From Variovorax atrisoli 110B (GTDB lineage: Bacteria > Pseudomonadota > Gammaproteobacteria > Burkholderiales > Burkholderiaceae_C): a DNA stretch of 64,000 nucleotides. A program made the translations under genes and the position numbers. A model generated the notes under the pieces. The model was not told the DNA's origin, ran no database searches, and was given only the letters and a program-made list of their open reading frames with translations. The stretch lies in contig NZ_KB907456.1 in NCBI RefSeq assembly GCF_000382045.1, positions 305,314 through 369,313 on the forward strand, read 5' to 3'. Below, piece after piece: positions 16,249-25,810 of the stretch (positions are counted from its first letter, which is position 1; each line of letters opens with the position of its first letter).

Positions 16249-17886
16249 CTAGCGGAAGAACGACTCGACCTTCACCGGAATCCCCGGCGCCTGCCACCGA
16301 TAGGACTCCGCCAGCACATCCCGCTCAGGCTGCTGCCCATTCCACCGAATGTTGAGCAGATCCATCAAGGTCCACCCCGTCCAGTCCGCGCGAAACGGCT
16401 GCAGCGCCGCATCCTGCGGCAGCGGCTGCCCGTTGCGCCACACCACTGCCGGAATGCGGTAGCCCGAGGCCGTCGACGGGCTATGCCCCGCGCGGTCGCT
16501 CACATGACCGACCTCCTGCCCGTGGTCCGACAGATACATCCACGCCCGGTACTCGCCCGGCTTGCCCGGCGCACGCGTCTGCTGCAGCAGCTCCGACACC
16601 ACGAAGTCGTGATACAGCAGCGCTGCGTCGTACTCCTGCCGAAAGCGCCGCACCCAGGCCGAGCGACCGTCCTTCACCAGGCCGTTCTCCACCGCATCGA
16701 CGTTGTCGTCGAAGGGATTGGCGTTTGCGGGAAAGCGCAGGCTGTAGTGCGGGTGCGCTCCCATCAGGTGGACGACGATGAGCTTGCGCTCGGTGCTGGT
16801 GTCGGCCAGTGCTTCCTGCACGCAATCGAGGATCTCGCCGTCGAGTGACGCACTCGCGCGGCCGGGGGTGCGGTTGACCATGTCGACGACGTCGGCGAGG
16901 CGTGCGTGCTGCTGTTCGATGGCGAGGTCGTCGTGGTTGCTGATCCACCAGACCTTGTAGCCGGCGGCGCGTGCGAGTGCCAGCACGTGGGGCGGGTTCT
17001 CGGCCTCGGGCAGGCCGAAGTGGAACATGTTGCGCAGCGCGGGCAGGGTGCTGGCGTCCACCGACCATGCGTTCTTCAGCACCGCCATCTGGCCGCCGGT
17101 CTGCGCCTTGTGCGCGAGCAGGCGTGGCGTGGTCGGGCGGCCGTAGCCGTAGAGGGCCATGTTGTCGCGGTTGATGCTGTCGGTGATGACCAGCACCACG
17201 GTGGAGGGGCCGGACTGCGTGATGACGGGCGCGATGGCCTTGGCCTGCGCCATCAGGCGGTCGCGCTGCTTCTGCTGGTCGGCCCAGGCGGAGCGCAGCG
17301 TGTGGAGGGAATCGAACCACTGGGTCCAGAAGATCGCCGGATGCAGCCTGCGCCAGGGCTTGCTGGCGTAGGCCACGCAAGAGAGCAGGAGCAGCAGCGC
17401 GATCAGCGCCACCATCCATCGCGAAGGCCGGGCCGACGGGGCCGCGCCTGCCGCAGCACCGCGCCGCGCGAACATGCCCACGAGCACGCCCGTCACCACC
17501 AGCACCGCGCCCCACACGGCGGCCGAGCGCCAGTGCATCCACAGGTATTCGGCGCCTTCGCGCGCGTTGGTGTTGGCCGCTGCGCCGAGGACCATCGCGC
17601 CGTCGGGCGCGGCCTGGTAGGTGTCGAGCAGGTAGGCGCGCACCGCGCCGTCGATCGCGAAGCCCATCGCCCAGAGCCACACGAGCATCGTGCGCACGCG
17701 ACGCATGCGGGCGCTGCGCAATGGCCACGCGAGCCACAGCACCATCGGCAGCGCGAGCACCGCGAGCTGCGCGATGCGACGGCCGTCATGGCCCAGCGCG
17801 ATGAGCGCCAGCAGCGTCGCGCCGACCACGCCGCAGGCGAGCAGCGCGTTGCGCGACGGAGAAGCTTGTGGGGTCAGAGTGGTCAA
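16249..17886 (-). CDS. Phosphoethanolamine-transferase-like membrane enzyme (sulfatase fold)
   Basis: 545 residues, the usual length of EptA/OpgE-type enzymes, which move phosphoethanolamine from phosphatidylethanolamine to lipid A or glucans on the periplasmic side. About five N-terminal membrane helices (15-175) precede an alkaline-phosphatase-like domain. It contains TDSINRDNMALYGYGRPTTP, VHLMGAHPHY and YLSDHGQEVGH. By alignment on GYGR.TTP the nucleophile position is Ser237 with Asp236 before it, where EptA has Glu-Thr. The sugar or lipid acceptor is unknown. It faces away from the SH3 gene across a 211-bp spacer and converges on the secretion locus. Confidence 0.75.
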   Translation of the reverse strand: MTTLTPQASPSRNALLACGVVGATLLALIALGHDGRRIAQLAVLALPMVLWLAWPLRSARMRRVRTMLVWLWAMGFAIDGAVRAYLLDTYQAAPDGAMVLGAAANTNAREGAEYLWMHWRSAAVWGAVLVVTGVLVGMFARRGAAAGAAPSARPSRWMVALIALLLLLSCVAYASKPWRRLHPAIFWTQWFDSLHTLRSAWADQQKQRDRLMAQAKAIAPVITQSGPSTVVLVITDSINRDNMALYGYGRPTTPRLLAHKAQTGGQMAVLKNAWSVDASTLPALRNMFHFGLPEAENPPHVLALARAAGYKVWWISNHDDLAIEQQHARLADVVDMVNRTPGRASASLDGEILDCVQEALADTSTERKLIVVHLMGAHPHYSLRFPANANPFDDNVDAVENGLVKDGRSAWVRRFRQEYDAALLYHDFVVSELLQQTRAPGKPGEYRAWMYLSDHGQEVGHVSDRAGHSPSTASGYRIPAVVWRNGQPLPQDAALQPFRADWTGWTLMDLLNIRWNGQQPERDVLAESYRWQAPGIPVKVESFFR

Positions 17887-18097
17887 GCAGGCGGCGCAGC
17901 GAGGCGAATCGGGGGAACGGGGGGAGGGGAGGGCGCGCGCATTCTGCCCCGGGCCCTGCGCTGAGGCCTCCAGTGCCCCGATGGCTGCGAGGCCCTTTGG
18001 CCGGCCGGTGCGCTCAGGGATATCCCCGCGGAACTTATCGGGCCTCTGGTGCCCAGACGGGCTTTTCCATCAATCCACAGAAGGGAATTTCCGCTCC

Positions 18098-18562
18098 ATG
18101 CTCAGATTCAGCCGGCTGCCCGCGCTTTTGCTCGCTTTCGTTCTTTCCTGGGTGGCTTTGCTGCCGTCCGCGACTGCCGCCCAGACACAGATGGTCAGCG
18201 CGGCGGTCAAGACACTGAACATGCGAACTGGTCCCGGCCAGCGCTACGAGACGCACTGGACGGTCAGCAGGGGCTATCCGTTTCGCGTGATCGGCAGGAA
18301 GGGCGCCTGGCTGCACGTCAGCGACTTCGAGGGGGACAAGGCCTGGGTCTTCCGTTCGATGACCGACAAGACGCCGCACTACGTGGTGAAGGCGCAATCG
18401 GCCAACCTTCGCCGCGCGCCCGGCGCGCGCAGCCCGGTGGTGAAGCGGGCGGGCTATGGCGACGTGCTGCGCACCATCGAACGGCGCGGCAACTGGGTCA
18501 AGGTGCGGCACGAAGGCGGCGCCACCGGGTGGGTGCAACGCAGCCTCGTCTGGGGCTGGTAG
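18098..18562 (+). CDS. Secreted SH3b domain protein
   Basis: 154-residue exported protein with a clear signal peptide (cleavage near SATAAQ, residue ~28) and two bacterial SH3 repeats. The first begins VKTLNMRTGPGQRYETHWTV and the second AQSANLRRAPGARSPVVKR; each ends in a W-V turn (KAWVFRS, TGWVQRS). Such domains usually bind peptidoglycan or guide envelope enzymes, so a periplasmic role is likely. ATG at 18098 is chosen because it gives a proper signal peptide and follows AAGGGA. The longer frame upstream overlaps the divergent gene and is not credible. It converges on glpK with a 24-bp gap. Confidence 0.8.
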   Translation: MLRFSRLPALLLAFVLSWVALLPSATAAQTQMVSAAVKTLNMRTGPGQRYETHWTVSRGYPFRVIGRKGAWLHVSDFEGDKAWVFRSMTDKTPHYVVKAQSANLRRAPGARSPVVKRAGYGDVLRTIERRGNWVKVRHEGGATGWVQRSLVWGW

Positions 18563-18586
18563 GGCGAGGGCGCCCCTGCGAGCGGT

Positions 18587-20086
18587 TCAGGTCGCCGTGG
18601 CCTGGCGCACGGCGCGCTCCCAGCGCGCCATCGATTCCTCGGCCTGCGCGCGGCCCATGGTCGGCATGAAGCGCCGCTCGATCTTCCACAGCTTCGACAG
18701 CTGTCGTGCGTCGGTGTAGACGCCGGTCGAAAGGCCGGCGAGGTACGCGGCGCCGAGTGCGGTGGTCTCGATGACTTCGGGCCGCACTACCGGAATGCCC
18801 AGCAGGTCAGCCTGGAACTGCATCAGCAGGTCGTTCACGCTGGCGCCGCCGTCCACGCGCAGCTCGGCCACGGGCTTGCCGCCGGCGGCCACCGCGTCGC
18901 GGCTCATGGCCTGCAGCAGCGCGGCGCTCTGGTAGGCGATGCTCTCCAGCGCGGCGCGCGCGATGTGCGCCACGGTGGTTCCACGCGTGAGGCCGGTGAT
19001 CGTGCCGCGAGCTTCGGCGTCCCAGTAGGGCGCGCCGAGGCCGGTGAAGGCCGGCACCATCATCACTCCGCCCGCGTCGGGCACGCTCTCGGCGAGGGAC
19101 TGCACCTCGGCGCTGCCCTTGATGGCCTTGAGGCCGTCGCGCAGCCACTGCACCACGGCGCCGCCGACGAACACGCTGCCTTCCATGGCGTACTGGGGCT
19201 TCGCATCGGTCTGCGCCGCGCTGGTCACGAGCAGGCCGTTGTGCGAGGGCTGGAACTCGCCGCCGGTGTGCATCAGCAGGAAGCAGCCGGTGCCATAAGT
19301 GTTCTTGGCCATGCCGGCCTCGAAGCAGGCCTGGCCGAAGAGGGCGCTCTGCTGGTCGCCGGCCACGCCGCCGATGGGCAGCGCGTGGCCCAGCAGCGCT
19401 GCGTCGGTATCCGCGAAGTGCGAGCTCGAGGGCTGCACCTTCGGCATCAGCGAGGCGGGAATGTCGAGCGCCCTCAGCAGGTCGGCGTCCCACTCGTTGG
19501 TGTGCACGTTGAAGAGCATGGTGCGCGAGGCGTTGCTCACGTCGGTCACATGCACCTTGCCGCCGGTGAGCTGCCACATGAGCCAGCTGTCGACGGTGCC
19601 GAAGGCGAGCTCGCCGCGCGCGGCCTGCTCGCGCGCGCCGGGCACGTTGTCGAGCAGCCAGCGCAGCTTGGTGCCGGAGAAGTAGGCGTCGATGACGAGG
19701 CCGGTCTTCTCGCGGATGGTGTCGGCCATGCCTTCTTCGCGCAGCTGCGCGCACAGCGGCTCGGCGCGGCGGTCCTGCCAGACGATGGCGTGGTGCACCG
19801 GTTGGCCCGTCCTGCGGTTCCACAGCACGGTGGTCTCGCGCTGGTTGGTGATGCCGATGGCGTGGATGTCGGTGGGCTTGAGCTTGGCCTTCACGAGCAC
19901 TTCGCGCGCGGTGGCGAGCTGGCTGCGCCAGATTTCCATCGGGTCGTGCTCGACCCAGCCCGGCTGCGGATAGATCTGCGTCAGCTCCTTCTGAGCAATG
20001 GCGACGATGTGCCCCTCGCGGTCGAAAACGATGCTGCGCGAGCTGGAGGTGCCCTGGTCGAGGGCGAGCAGGTAGGTGGTCGTCAT
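18587..20086 (-). CDS. glpK: Glycerol kinase
   Basis: 499-residue FGGY-family kinase that phosphorylates glycerol to sn-glycerol 3-phosphate with ATP. The phosphate loop DQGTSSSRSIVFD is at the N-terminus. TNQRETTVLWNRRTGQPVHHAIVWQDRR, DVSNASRTMLF and the C-terminal RVDGGASVNDLLMQFQADLLG are classic GlpK blocks. Length and motifs are complete. It lies 25 bp downstream of the regulator gene and is presumably in one operon with it, under GlpR control. Confidence 0.96.
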   Translation of the reverse strand: MTTTYLLALDQGTSSSRSIVFDREGHIVAIAQKELTQIYPQPGWVEHDPMEIWRSQLATAREVLVKAKLKPTDIHAIGITNQRETTVLWNRRTGQPVHHAIVWQDRRAEPLCAQLREEGMADTIREKTGLVIDAYFSGTKLRWLLDNVPGAREQAARGELAFGTVDSWLMWQLTGGKVHVTDVSNASRTMLFNVHTNEWDADLLRALDIPASLMPKVQPSSSHFADTDAALLGHALPIGGVAGDQQSALFGQACFEAGMAKNTYGTGCFLLMHTGGEFQPSHNGLLVTSAAQTDAKPQYAMEGSVFVGGAVVQWLRDGLKAIKGSAEVQSLAESVPDAGGVMMVPAFTGLGAPYWDAEARGTITGLTRGTTVAHIARAALESIAYQSAALLQAMSRDAVAAGGKPVAELRVDGGASVNDLLMQFQADLLGIPVVRPEVIETTALGAAYLAGLSTGVYTDARQLSKLWKIERRFMPTMGRAQAEESMARWERAVRQATAT

Positions 20087-20111
20087 TCGTTCTTGTTCCT
20101 TCTGTTCGTCT

Positions 20112-20882
20112 TCAGTTGTCGCGCGCGATCTCCAGGCGCACCTGGGCGGCGTTCAGCAGGTCGCTGAAGGGCGCGGGCGGCTCGGCGTCGGTGAAGAGCC
20201 GGTCGATCTGCGAGAGGGTGCCCAACTGGATCATCGCCGGCCGGTTGAACTTGCTGGCGTCGGCGGCCAGCCACACTTCGCGCGCCTGCGCGATGATGGT
20301 CTGCGCCACCTTCACCTCGCGCAGGTCGAAGTCGCGCAGCGAGCCGTCGGCCTCGATGCTCGACACGCCGATGAGGGCGATGTCGACCTTGAACTGGCGG
20401 ATGAAGTCGATGGTGGCCTCTCCCACCACGGCGCGGTCGCGCGGGCGCACCGAGCCGCCCGCCACGATCACCTCGCACGATGCGTTGCCGCTGAGGATGG
20501 TGGCCACGTTCAGGTTGTTGGTGATCACGCGCAGCCCCGTATGGCGCAGCAGCGCCTTGGCGATGGCCTCCGTGGTGGTGCCGATGTTCAGGATCAGCGA
20601 GCAGTCGTTGGGCACCAGCTGCGCCACGCGGCGGGCGATGCGCGCCTTGCCTTCGGCGTGCAGCGTCTCGCGCTGCTGATAGCCGATGTTCTCCGTGGTC
20701 GAGCTGGGCACGCGCACGCCGCCGTGGAACCGGGTGAGCAGCCCCTCGTCGGCCAGCCGCTGCACGTCGCGCCGCACGGTCTGCAGGGTCACGCCGAGCA
20801 TGTCGGCCAGTTGCTCGACGGTGACGGAACCGCGCGCGCGCACGGTGTCCAGGAGATTGATCTGTCGGGGGTTGGAGTTCAC
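20112..20882 (-). CDS. glpR: DeoR-family repressor of glycerol genes
   Basis: 256-residue DeoR-type regulator. The N-terminal winged helix-turn-helix reads SVTVEQLADMLGVTLQTVRRDVQRL, and the DeoRC sensor domain includes LILNIGTTTEAIAKAL, a sugar-phosphate-binding loop. The expected effector is glycerol 3-phosphate. It is transcribed divergently from glpD with glpK behind it, so it probably represses both directions from the 122-bp intergenic region, where a candidate operator is annotated. Start at 20882 gives the usual short N-terminus (MNSNPRQINLLDTVRARG). Confidence 0.92.
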   Translation of the reverse strand: MNSNPRQINLLDTVRARGSVTVEQLADMLGVTLQTVRRDVQRLADEGLLTRFHGGVRVPSSTTENIGYQQRETLHAEGKARIARRVAQLVPNDCSLILNIGTTTEAIAKALLRHTGLRVITNNLNVATILSGNASCEVIVAGGSVRPRDRAVVGEATIDFIRQFKVDIALIGVSSIEADGSLRDFDLREVKVAQTIIAQAREVWLAADASKFNRPAMIQLGTLSQIDRLFTDAEPPAPFSDLLNAAQVRLEIARDN

Positions 20883-20941
20883 GGAGGCGTCGTGGAAAGC
20901 GGGAAGACTGAGGCCAAGAGTACTCGGCGCGCCACTTTAAA

Positions 20942-20959
20942 GCGAACAAAAACGAATCG
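20942..20959. promoter_or_regulatory. Candidate GlpR operator between glpR and glpD
   Basis: The sequence GCGAACAAAAACGAATCG lies in an A-rich stretch upstream of glpD. Read on the other strand it contains two TTCG half-sites (in TTCGTTTTTGTTCG), which resembles DeoR-family GlpR sites. It is 46 bp before the glpD ATG and 60 bp before the glpR ATG, a good position to control both. Assigned by resemblance only. Confidence 0.4.
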
Positions 20960-21004
20960 ACCTAAGGGAAAACTCGGAGGAAAATCGCGCCAAAAGGAAT
21001 CCAA

Positions 21005-22648
21005 ATGAAAAAACTCGAAAATACAATGGCCGCCGTCAGTGACGAAAGTCACGCATCAACGGACCCAATTCCTGTGAGCGCTTCTTCTTCCGCTTCGCCC
21101 GCGCCTGCCACCGACTGCGACGTTCTGATCGTCGGCGGCGGCATCAACGGCTGCGGCATCGCGCGTGACCTTGCCGGCCGCGGCTGGCGCGTGGTGCTGT
21201 GCGAAAAGGACGATCTCGCCTCGCACACCTCGTCTTCCTCCACCAAGCTGATCCACGGCGGCCTGCGCTATCTCGAGTACTACGAGTTCTCTCTGGTGCG
21301 CAAGGCGCTGCAGGAGCGCGAGGTGCTGCTCAAGAGCGCGCCGCACATCATGTGGCCGCTGCGCTTCGTGATGCCGCACGACCCGTCGATGCGCCCGGCC
21401 TGGATGATCCGCATCGGCCTGTTCATGTACGACCACCTCGCCCGCCGCGAGGTATTGCCGGGTTCGCGCAGCGTCGACCTGCGCGCGCATGCCGCCGGCA
21501 AGCCGCTGAAGGCGCAGTACAAGCGCGGCTTCATCTATTCCGACGGCTGGGTCGACGACGCCCGCCTGGTGGTGCTCAACGCCCTCGACGCGAAGGCGCG
21601 CGGCGCCGAAGTGCTGACGCGCACCCGCTGCGTGCATGCCCAGCGCGACGCCGACGGCTGGACCGCCACCCTGCTGGGCGCCGACGGCACCAAGCGCACG
21701 CTGCGTGCCCGCGCGGTGGTCAATGCCGCAGGGCCGTGGGCCGAATCCTTCCTGCGCGGCGTGGCCCGGTCGGCCAAGGGCGAGGCGCTCGCCACCAAGA
21801 GCCTGCGCCTCGTGAAGGGCAGCCACATCGTGGTGCCGCGCCTCTTCGAGCACGACCACGCCTACATCTTCCAGAACCCCGACAAGCGGATCATCTTCGC
21901 CATTCCCTACCAGGACGAGTTCACGCTGATCGGCACCACCGACATCGAACTCACCGGCGACGACCCCGGCGCCGCGCGCATCGCCGAGGAGGAGGTCGAG
22001 TACCTCTGCACCCAGGCCAGCCGCTATTTCGAGAAGCCCATCGCGCCTTCGGACGTGGTGTGGACCTACTCGGGTGTGCGCCCGCTGCTGGACGACGACT
22101 CGGGCGACCCTTCCGCCGTCACGCGCGACTACATGCTGGAGTCGAACACCGCGGCCGCGCCGCTGCTGTCTGTGTGGGGCGGAAAGATCACCACCTTCCG
22201 CAAGCTGGCCGAGGACGCCGCCGACGAGGTAGGGCGGATGCTGGGACAGTCTGCGCAACAGCGCCCGGCCTGGACCGACGGCGCGTTCCTCGCAGGCGGA
22301 GACCTGTCGTCCTGGATCGGCCCCGCCAGGCGCCCCGACGAGGATTTCGAGCGCTTCGTCGAAGCCGTGCAGGCAAGGTATCCGTGGCTCGGCAGCCAAC
22401 TCGCGCGCCGCCTCGCGCGGGCCTACGGTGCGCGCATTGCCGATCTGATGGGCGACGCGAAGGCCATGGCAGACCTGGGCCTCGAGGTTGCGCCCGGCCT
22501 GCACGAGCGCGAACTGCGCTTCCTGCAGGACAACGAATGGGCCGTGAGCGCCGACGACGTGCTCTGGCGCCGCTCCAAGCTGGGGCTGCACTACACGCCG
22601 GAGCAGCGCGAGCAGGTCGCGCGCTGGCTGCAGCAACAGCAACATTGA
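21005..22648 (+). CDS. glpD: Aerobic glycerol-3-phosphate dehydrogenase
   Basis: 547-residue FAD enzyme that oxidises glycerol 3-phosphate to dihydroxyacetone phosphate and passes electrons to quinone at the inner membrane. The dinucleotide-binding motif DVLIVGGGINGCGIARDLAG is near residue 40, followed by SSSSTKLIHGGLRYLEYYEF and a C-terminal GlpD domain. AAAGGA at 20993-20998 supports the ATG at 21005; an in-frame ATG at 21029 is possible, and the first ~35 residues are variable. It heads an apparent glpD-glpS-glpT-glpP-glpQ-DUF2160-glpV transcript that couples uptake to oxidation. Confidence 0.95.
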   Translation: MKKLENTMAAVSDESHASTDPIPVSASSSASPAPATDCDVLIVGGGINGCGIARDLAGRGWRVVLCEKDDLASHTSSSSTKLIHGGLRYLEYYEFSLVRKALQEREVLLKSAPHIMWPLRFVMPHDPSMRPAWMIRIGLFMYDHLARREVLPGSRSVDLRAHAAGKPLKAQYKRGFIYSDGWVDDARLVVLNALDAKARGAEVLTRTRCVHAQRDADGWTATLLGADGTKRTLRARAVVNAAGPWAESFLRGVARSAKGEALATKSLRLVKGSHIVVPRLFEHDHAYIFQNPDKRIIFAIPYQDEFTLIGTTDIELTGDDPGAARIAEEEVEYLCTQASRYFEKPIAPSDVVWTYSGVRPLLDDDSGDPSAVTRDYMLESNTAAAPLLSVWGGKITTFRKLAEDAADEVGRMLGQSAQQRPAWTDGAFLAGGDLSSWIGPARRPDEDFERFVEAVQARYPWLGSQLARRLARAYGARIADLMGDAKAMADLGLEVAPGLHERELRFLQDNEWAVSADDVLWRRSKLGLHYTPEQREQVARWLQQQQH

Positions 22649-22711
22649 CAACAAGCCCGTGCCGGCGACAGCCGGGCCGGACGCAGGGACGAGAGAAGGG
22701 GAAGAGCGCCA

Positions 22712-23785
22712 ATGCAATTGACACTCGAGCGCGTCACCAAGAAGGTGGGTGCGCAGACATGGCTCTACGAGCAGAGCATCGCGCCGAAGAGCGGCGCGGT
22801 CACCGTGCTCCTGGGCGCCACGCAGGCCGGCAAGACCAGCCTGATGCGGCTGATGGCGGGGCTCGACACACCCACCACGGGCAAGGTGCTGGTCGACGGC
22901 AAGGACGTGACCGGCATGCCGGTGCGCGAACGCAACGTCGCGATGGTCTACCAGCAGTTCATCAACTACCCGTCGCTCAAGGTGGCGGACAACATCGCCT
23001 CGCCGCTCAAGCTGCGCGGTGAATCGAACATCGATGCGCGGGTGAAGGCGCTGGCCGACAAGCTGCACATCGGCATGTTCCTCGACCGCTATCCGCAGGA
23101 GCTGTCGGGCGGCCAGCAGCAGCGCGTGGCCCTGGCGCGCGCGCTCGCCAAGAACGCGCCGCTGATGCTGCTCGACGAGCCGCTGGTCAACCTCGACTAC
23201 AAGCTGCGCGAAGGCCTGCGCGAGGAGCTCACGCAGCTCTTCGCCACCGGCGATTCGACCGTGATCTACGCGACCACCGAGCCCGGCGAAGCATTGCTGC
23301 TGGGCGGCTACACCGCGGTGATGGATGCCGGCGAACTGCTGCAGTACGGCCCCACGGCCGAGGTCTTCCATGCGCCGCAGTCGCTGCGGGTGGCGCGCGC
23401 CTTCAGCGATCCGCCGATGAACCTGCTGGCCGGCACCGCCAGCGCCGGCCGCGTGCAGATGGCTGGCGGGCCCGCGCTCTCACTGGCGTTGCCCGAAAGC
23501 GTCTCGGGCTCCGTCACCGTGGGCCTGCGTGCGAGCGCGCTGAACGTCGATGCAGGGGAGGGCGACATCGCCCTGCCCGGCAAGGTGGAGCTGGCCGAGA
23601 TATCGGGCTCCGACACCTTCGTGCACGTGGAGACGGCCGTAGGCGAGCTGGTGGCGCAGCTCACCGGCGTGCACCGCTTCGAGCTGGGAGCCTCGCTCAC
23701 GCTGTATTTCAGCGCGTCGCAGGCGTATGTGTTCGATGCCAGTGAAAAGCTGGCGCTGGCGCCCGCGTGGCGCAAGGGAGACTAG
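22712..23785 (+). CDS. glpS: Glycerol ABC importer, ATP-binding subunit with canonical LSGGQ
   Basis: 357-residue MalK/UgpC-type ATPase. Walker A is GATQAGKT (35-42), signature LSGGQ (131-135), Walker B LMLLDEP with Glu156. The switch (H-loop) position is Thr189 in YATTEPGEA, where active ATPases have His. A C-terminal TOBE-like beta domain follows. Order and content match the GlpSTPQV glycerol importer known from rhizobia, so I infer glycerol as substrate. It is 63 bp after glpD and 2 bp before the second ATPase. Confidence 0.85.
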   Translation: MQLTLERVTKKVGAQTWLYEQSIAPKSGAVTVLLGATQAGKTSLMRLMAGLDTPTTGKVLVDGKDVTGMPVRERNVAMVYQQFINYPSLKVADNIASPLKLRGESNIDARVKALADKLHIGMFLDRYPQELSGGQQQRVALARALAKNAPLMLLDEPLVNLDYKLREGLREELTQLFATGDSTVIYATTEPGEALLLGGYTAVMDAGELLQYGPTAEVFHAPQSLRVARAFSDPPMNLLAGTASAGRVQMAGGPALSLALPESVSGSVTVGLRASALNVDAGEGDIALPGKVELAEISGSDTFVHVETAVGELVAQLTGVHRFELGASLTLYFSASQAYVFDASEKLALAPAWRKGD

Positions 23786-23787
23786 CC

Positions 23788-24858
23788 ATGGCACGCATCG
23801 ACCTCGACCTCGCCCACGCCTACCGCCCGAACCCCACGCAGGACAGCGACTACGCGCTGCTTCCGTTGAAGATGAGCTTCCGCGACGGCGGCGCGTACGC
23901 CTTGCTCGGCCCCTCGGGCTGCGGCAAGACGACCATGCTCAACATCATCTCGGGCCTGCTCGTGCCTTCGCAGGGCACCGTGACCTTCGACGGCCGCGAC
24001 GTGACGCGCGCCACGCCGCAGGAACGCAACATCGCGCAGGTGTTCCAGTTCCCGGTGATCTACGACACCATGACCGTGGCCGAGAACCTCGCGTTCCCTT
24101 TGCGCAACCGCAAGATGCCGGCCGACCAGATCAAGAAGCGCGTCGGCGAGATCGCCGAGATGCTCGATATGAGCGGGCAGCTCAACCAGCGTGCGGCTGG
24201 CCTCGCTGCCGACGCCAAGCAGAAGATCTCGCTCGGTCGCGGGCTGGTGCGCAGCGACGTGTCGGCGGTGCTCTTCGACGAGCCGCTCACCGTGATCGAT
24301 CCGCACCTGAAATGGCAGCTGCGCCGCAAGCTCAAGCAGATCCACCGCGAGCTGAAGCTCACGCTGATCTACGTGACGCACGACCAGGTCGAGGCTCTCA
24401 CCTTCGCCGAAGAGGTGGTGGTGATGACGCGGGGCAAGGCCGTGCAGGTGGGCAGCGCCGACGCGCTCTTCGAGCGGCCGGCCCACACCTTCGTCGGGCA
24501 TTTCATCGGCTCGCCGGGCATGAACTTCCTGTCGGCGCAAAGCGGCAACGGCACCATCGAAGTGGCGGGCACGCCGCTGGTGCCCACGCGCGAACTGCCG
24601 CACGGTCCGCTGAAGATCGGCATCCGCCCCGAGTACCTGCGCCTGTCGAACGCGGGAGCGGCCGGCGCCGTGCCTGCCGTGGTGAAGCAGGTGCAGGACG
24701 TGGGCACGCACGTGATGCTGACGGTGGAGGCCGGCGGCAGCCTGCTGAAGGTGCGGCTGCATTCGGACGACCGCCCTCCGGCGTTGGGAGACACGGTGTG
24801 GGTGCGGGTGCTCGACACGCACACCTGCTATTACAAGGATGAGGAGCTGGTCGCATGA
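23788..24858 (+). CDS. glpT: Glycerol ABC importer, ATP-binding subunit with degenerate signature
   Basis: 356-residue MalK-type ATPase partner of the preceding gene. Walker A GPSGCGKT (41-48), Walker B AVLFDEP and H-loop YVTHDQ (His198) are intact. The signature region reads LAADAKQK (139-146) instead of LSGGQ. With the complementary change in the first ATPase, the heterodimer would have one consensus site (this Walker A with the other subunit's LSGGQ) and one degenerate site. The start at 23788 follows AAGGGAG; the longer frame begins inside the previous gene. Confidence 0.85.
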   Translation: MARIDLDLAHAYRPNPTQDSDYALLPLKMSFRDGGAYALLGPSGCGKTTMLNIISGLLVPSQGTVTFDGRDVTRATPQERNIAQVFQFPVIYDTMTVAENLAFPLRNRKMPADQIKKRVGEIAEMLDMSGQLNQRAAGLAADAKQKISLGRGLVRSDVSAVLFDEPLTVIDPHLKWQLRRKLKQIHRELKLTLIYVTHDQVEALTFAEEVVVMTRGKAVQVGSADALFERPAHTFVGHFIGSPGMNFLSAQSGNGTIEVAGTPLVPTRELPHGPLKIGIRPEYLRLSNAGAAGAVPAVVKQVQDVGTHVMLTVEAGGSLLKVRLHSDDRPPALGDTVWVRVLDTHTCYYKDEELVA

Positions 24859-24905
24859 GCGCAGTGCCGGGCCGCCCCAAACAAGCTCGCACCGGAGTGC
24901 AAAGC
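24858..24905. repeat. Possible family-type intergenic repeat fragment
   Basis: The short spacer before the first permease holds a GCCGGGCCGCCCC run followed by AAGCTCGCACCGGAG. I remember similar text recurring between genes in Comamonadaceae genomes. There is no second full copy in this window to prove it. Confidence 0.3.
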
Positions 24906-24919
24906 ACGGAGGTATTGCA

Positions 24920-25806
<887 letters not shown>

Positions 25807-25810
<4 letters not shown>

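Noticed and set aside
16205..16259. Imperfect inverted repeat between the last lipoprotein and the phosphoethanolamine-transferase-like gene
   Set aside because: The stem has a bulge, a 23-nt loop and no T-run, and it overlaps coding sequence; not enough to call a terminator.
21056..23371. 771-codon open frame on the minus strand opposite glpD and glpS
   Set aside because: It lies fully antisense to two recognisable genes and its translation is rich in His, Arg, Leu, Gly and Val with no domain, the usual shadow of GC-rich coding sequence.
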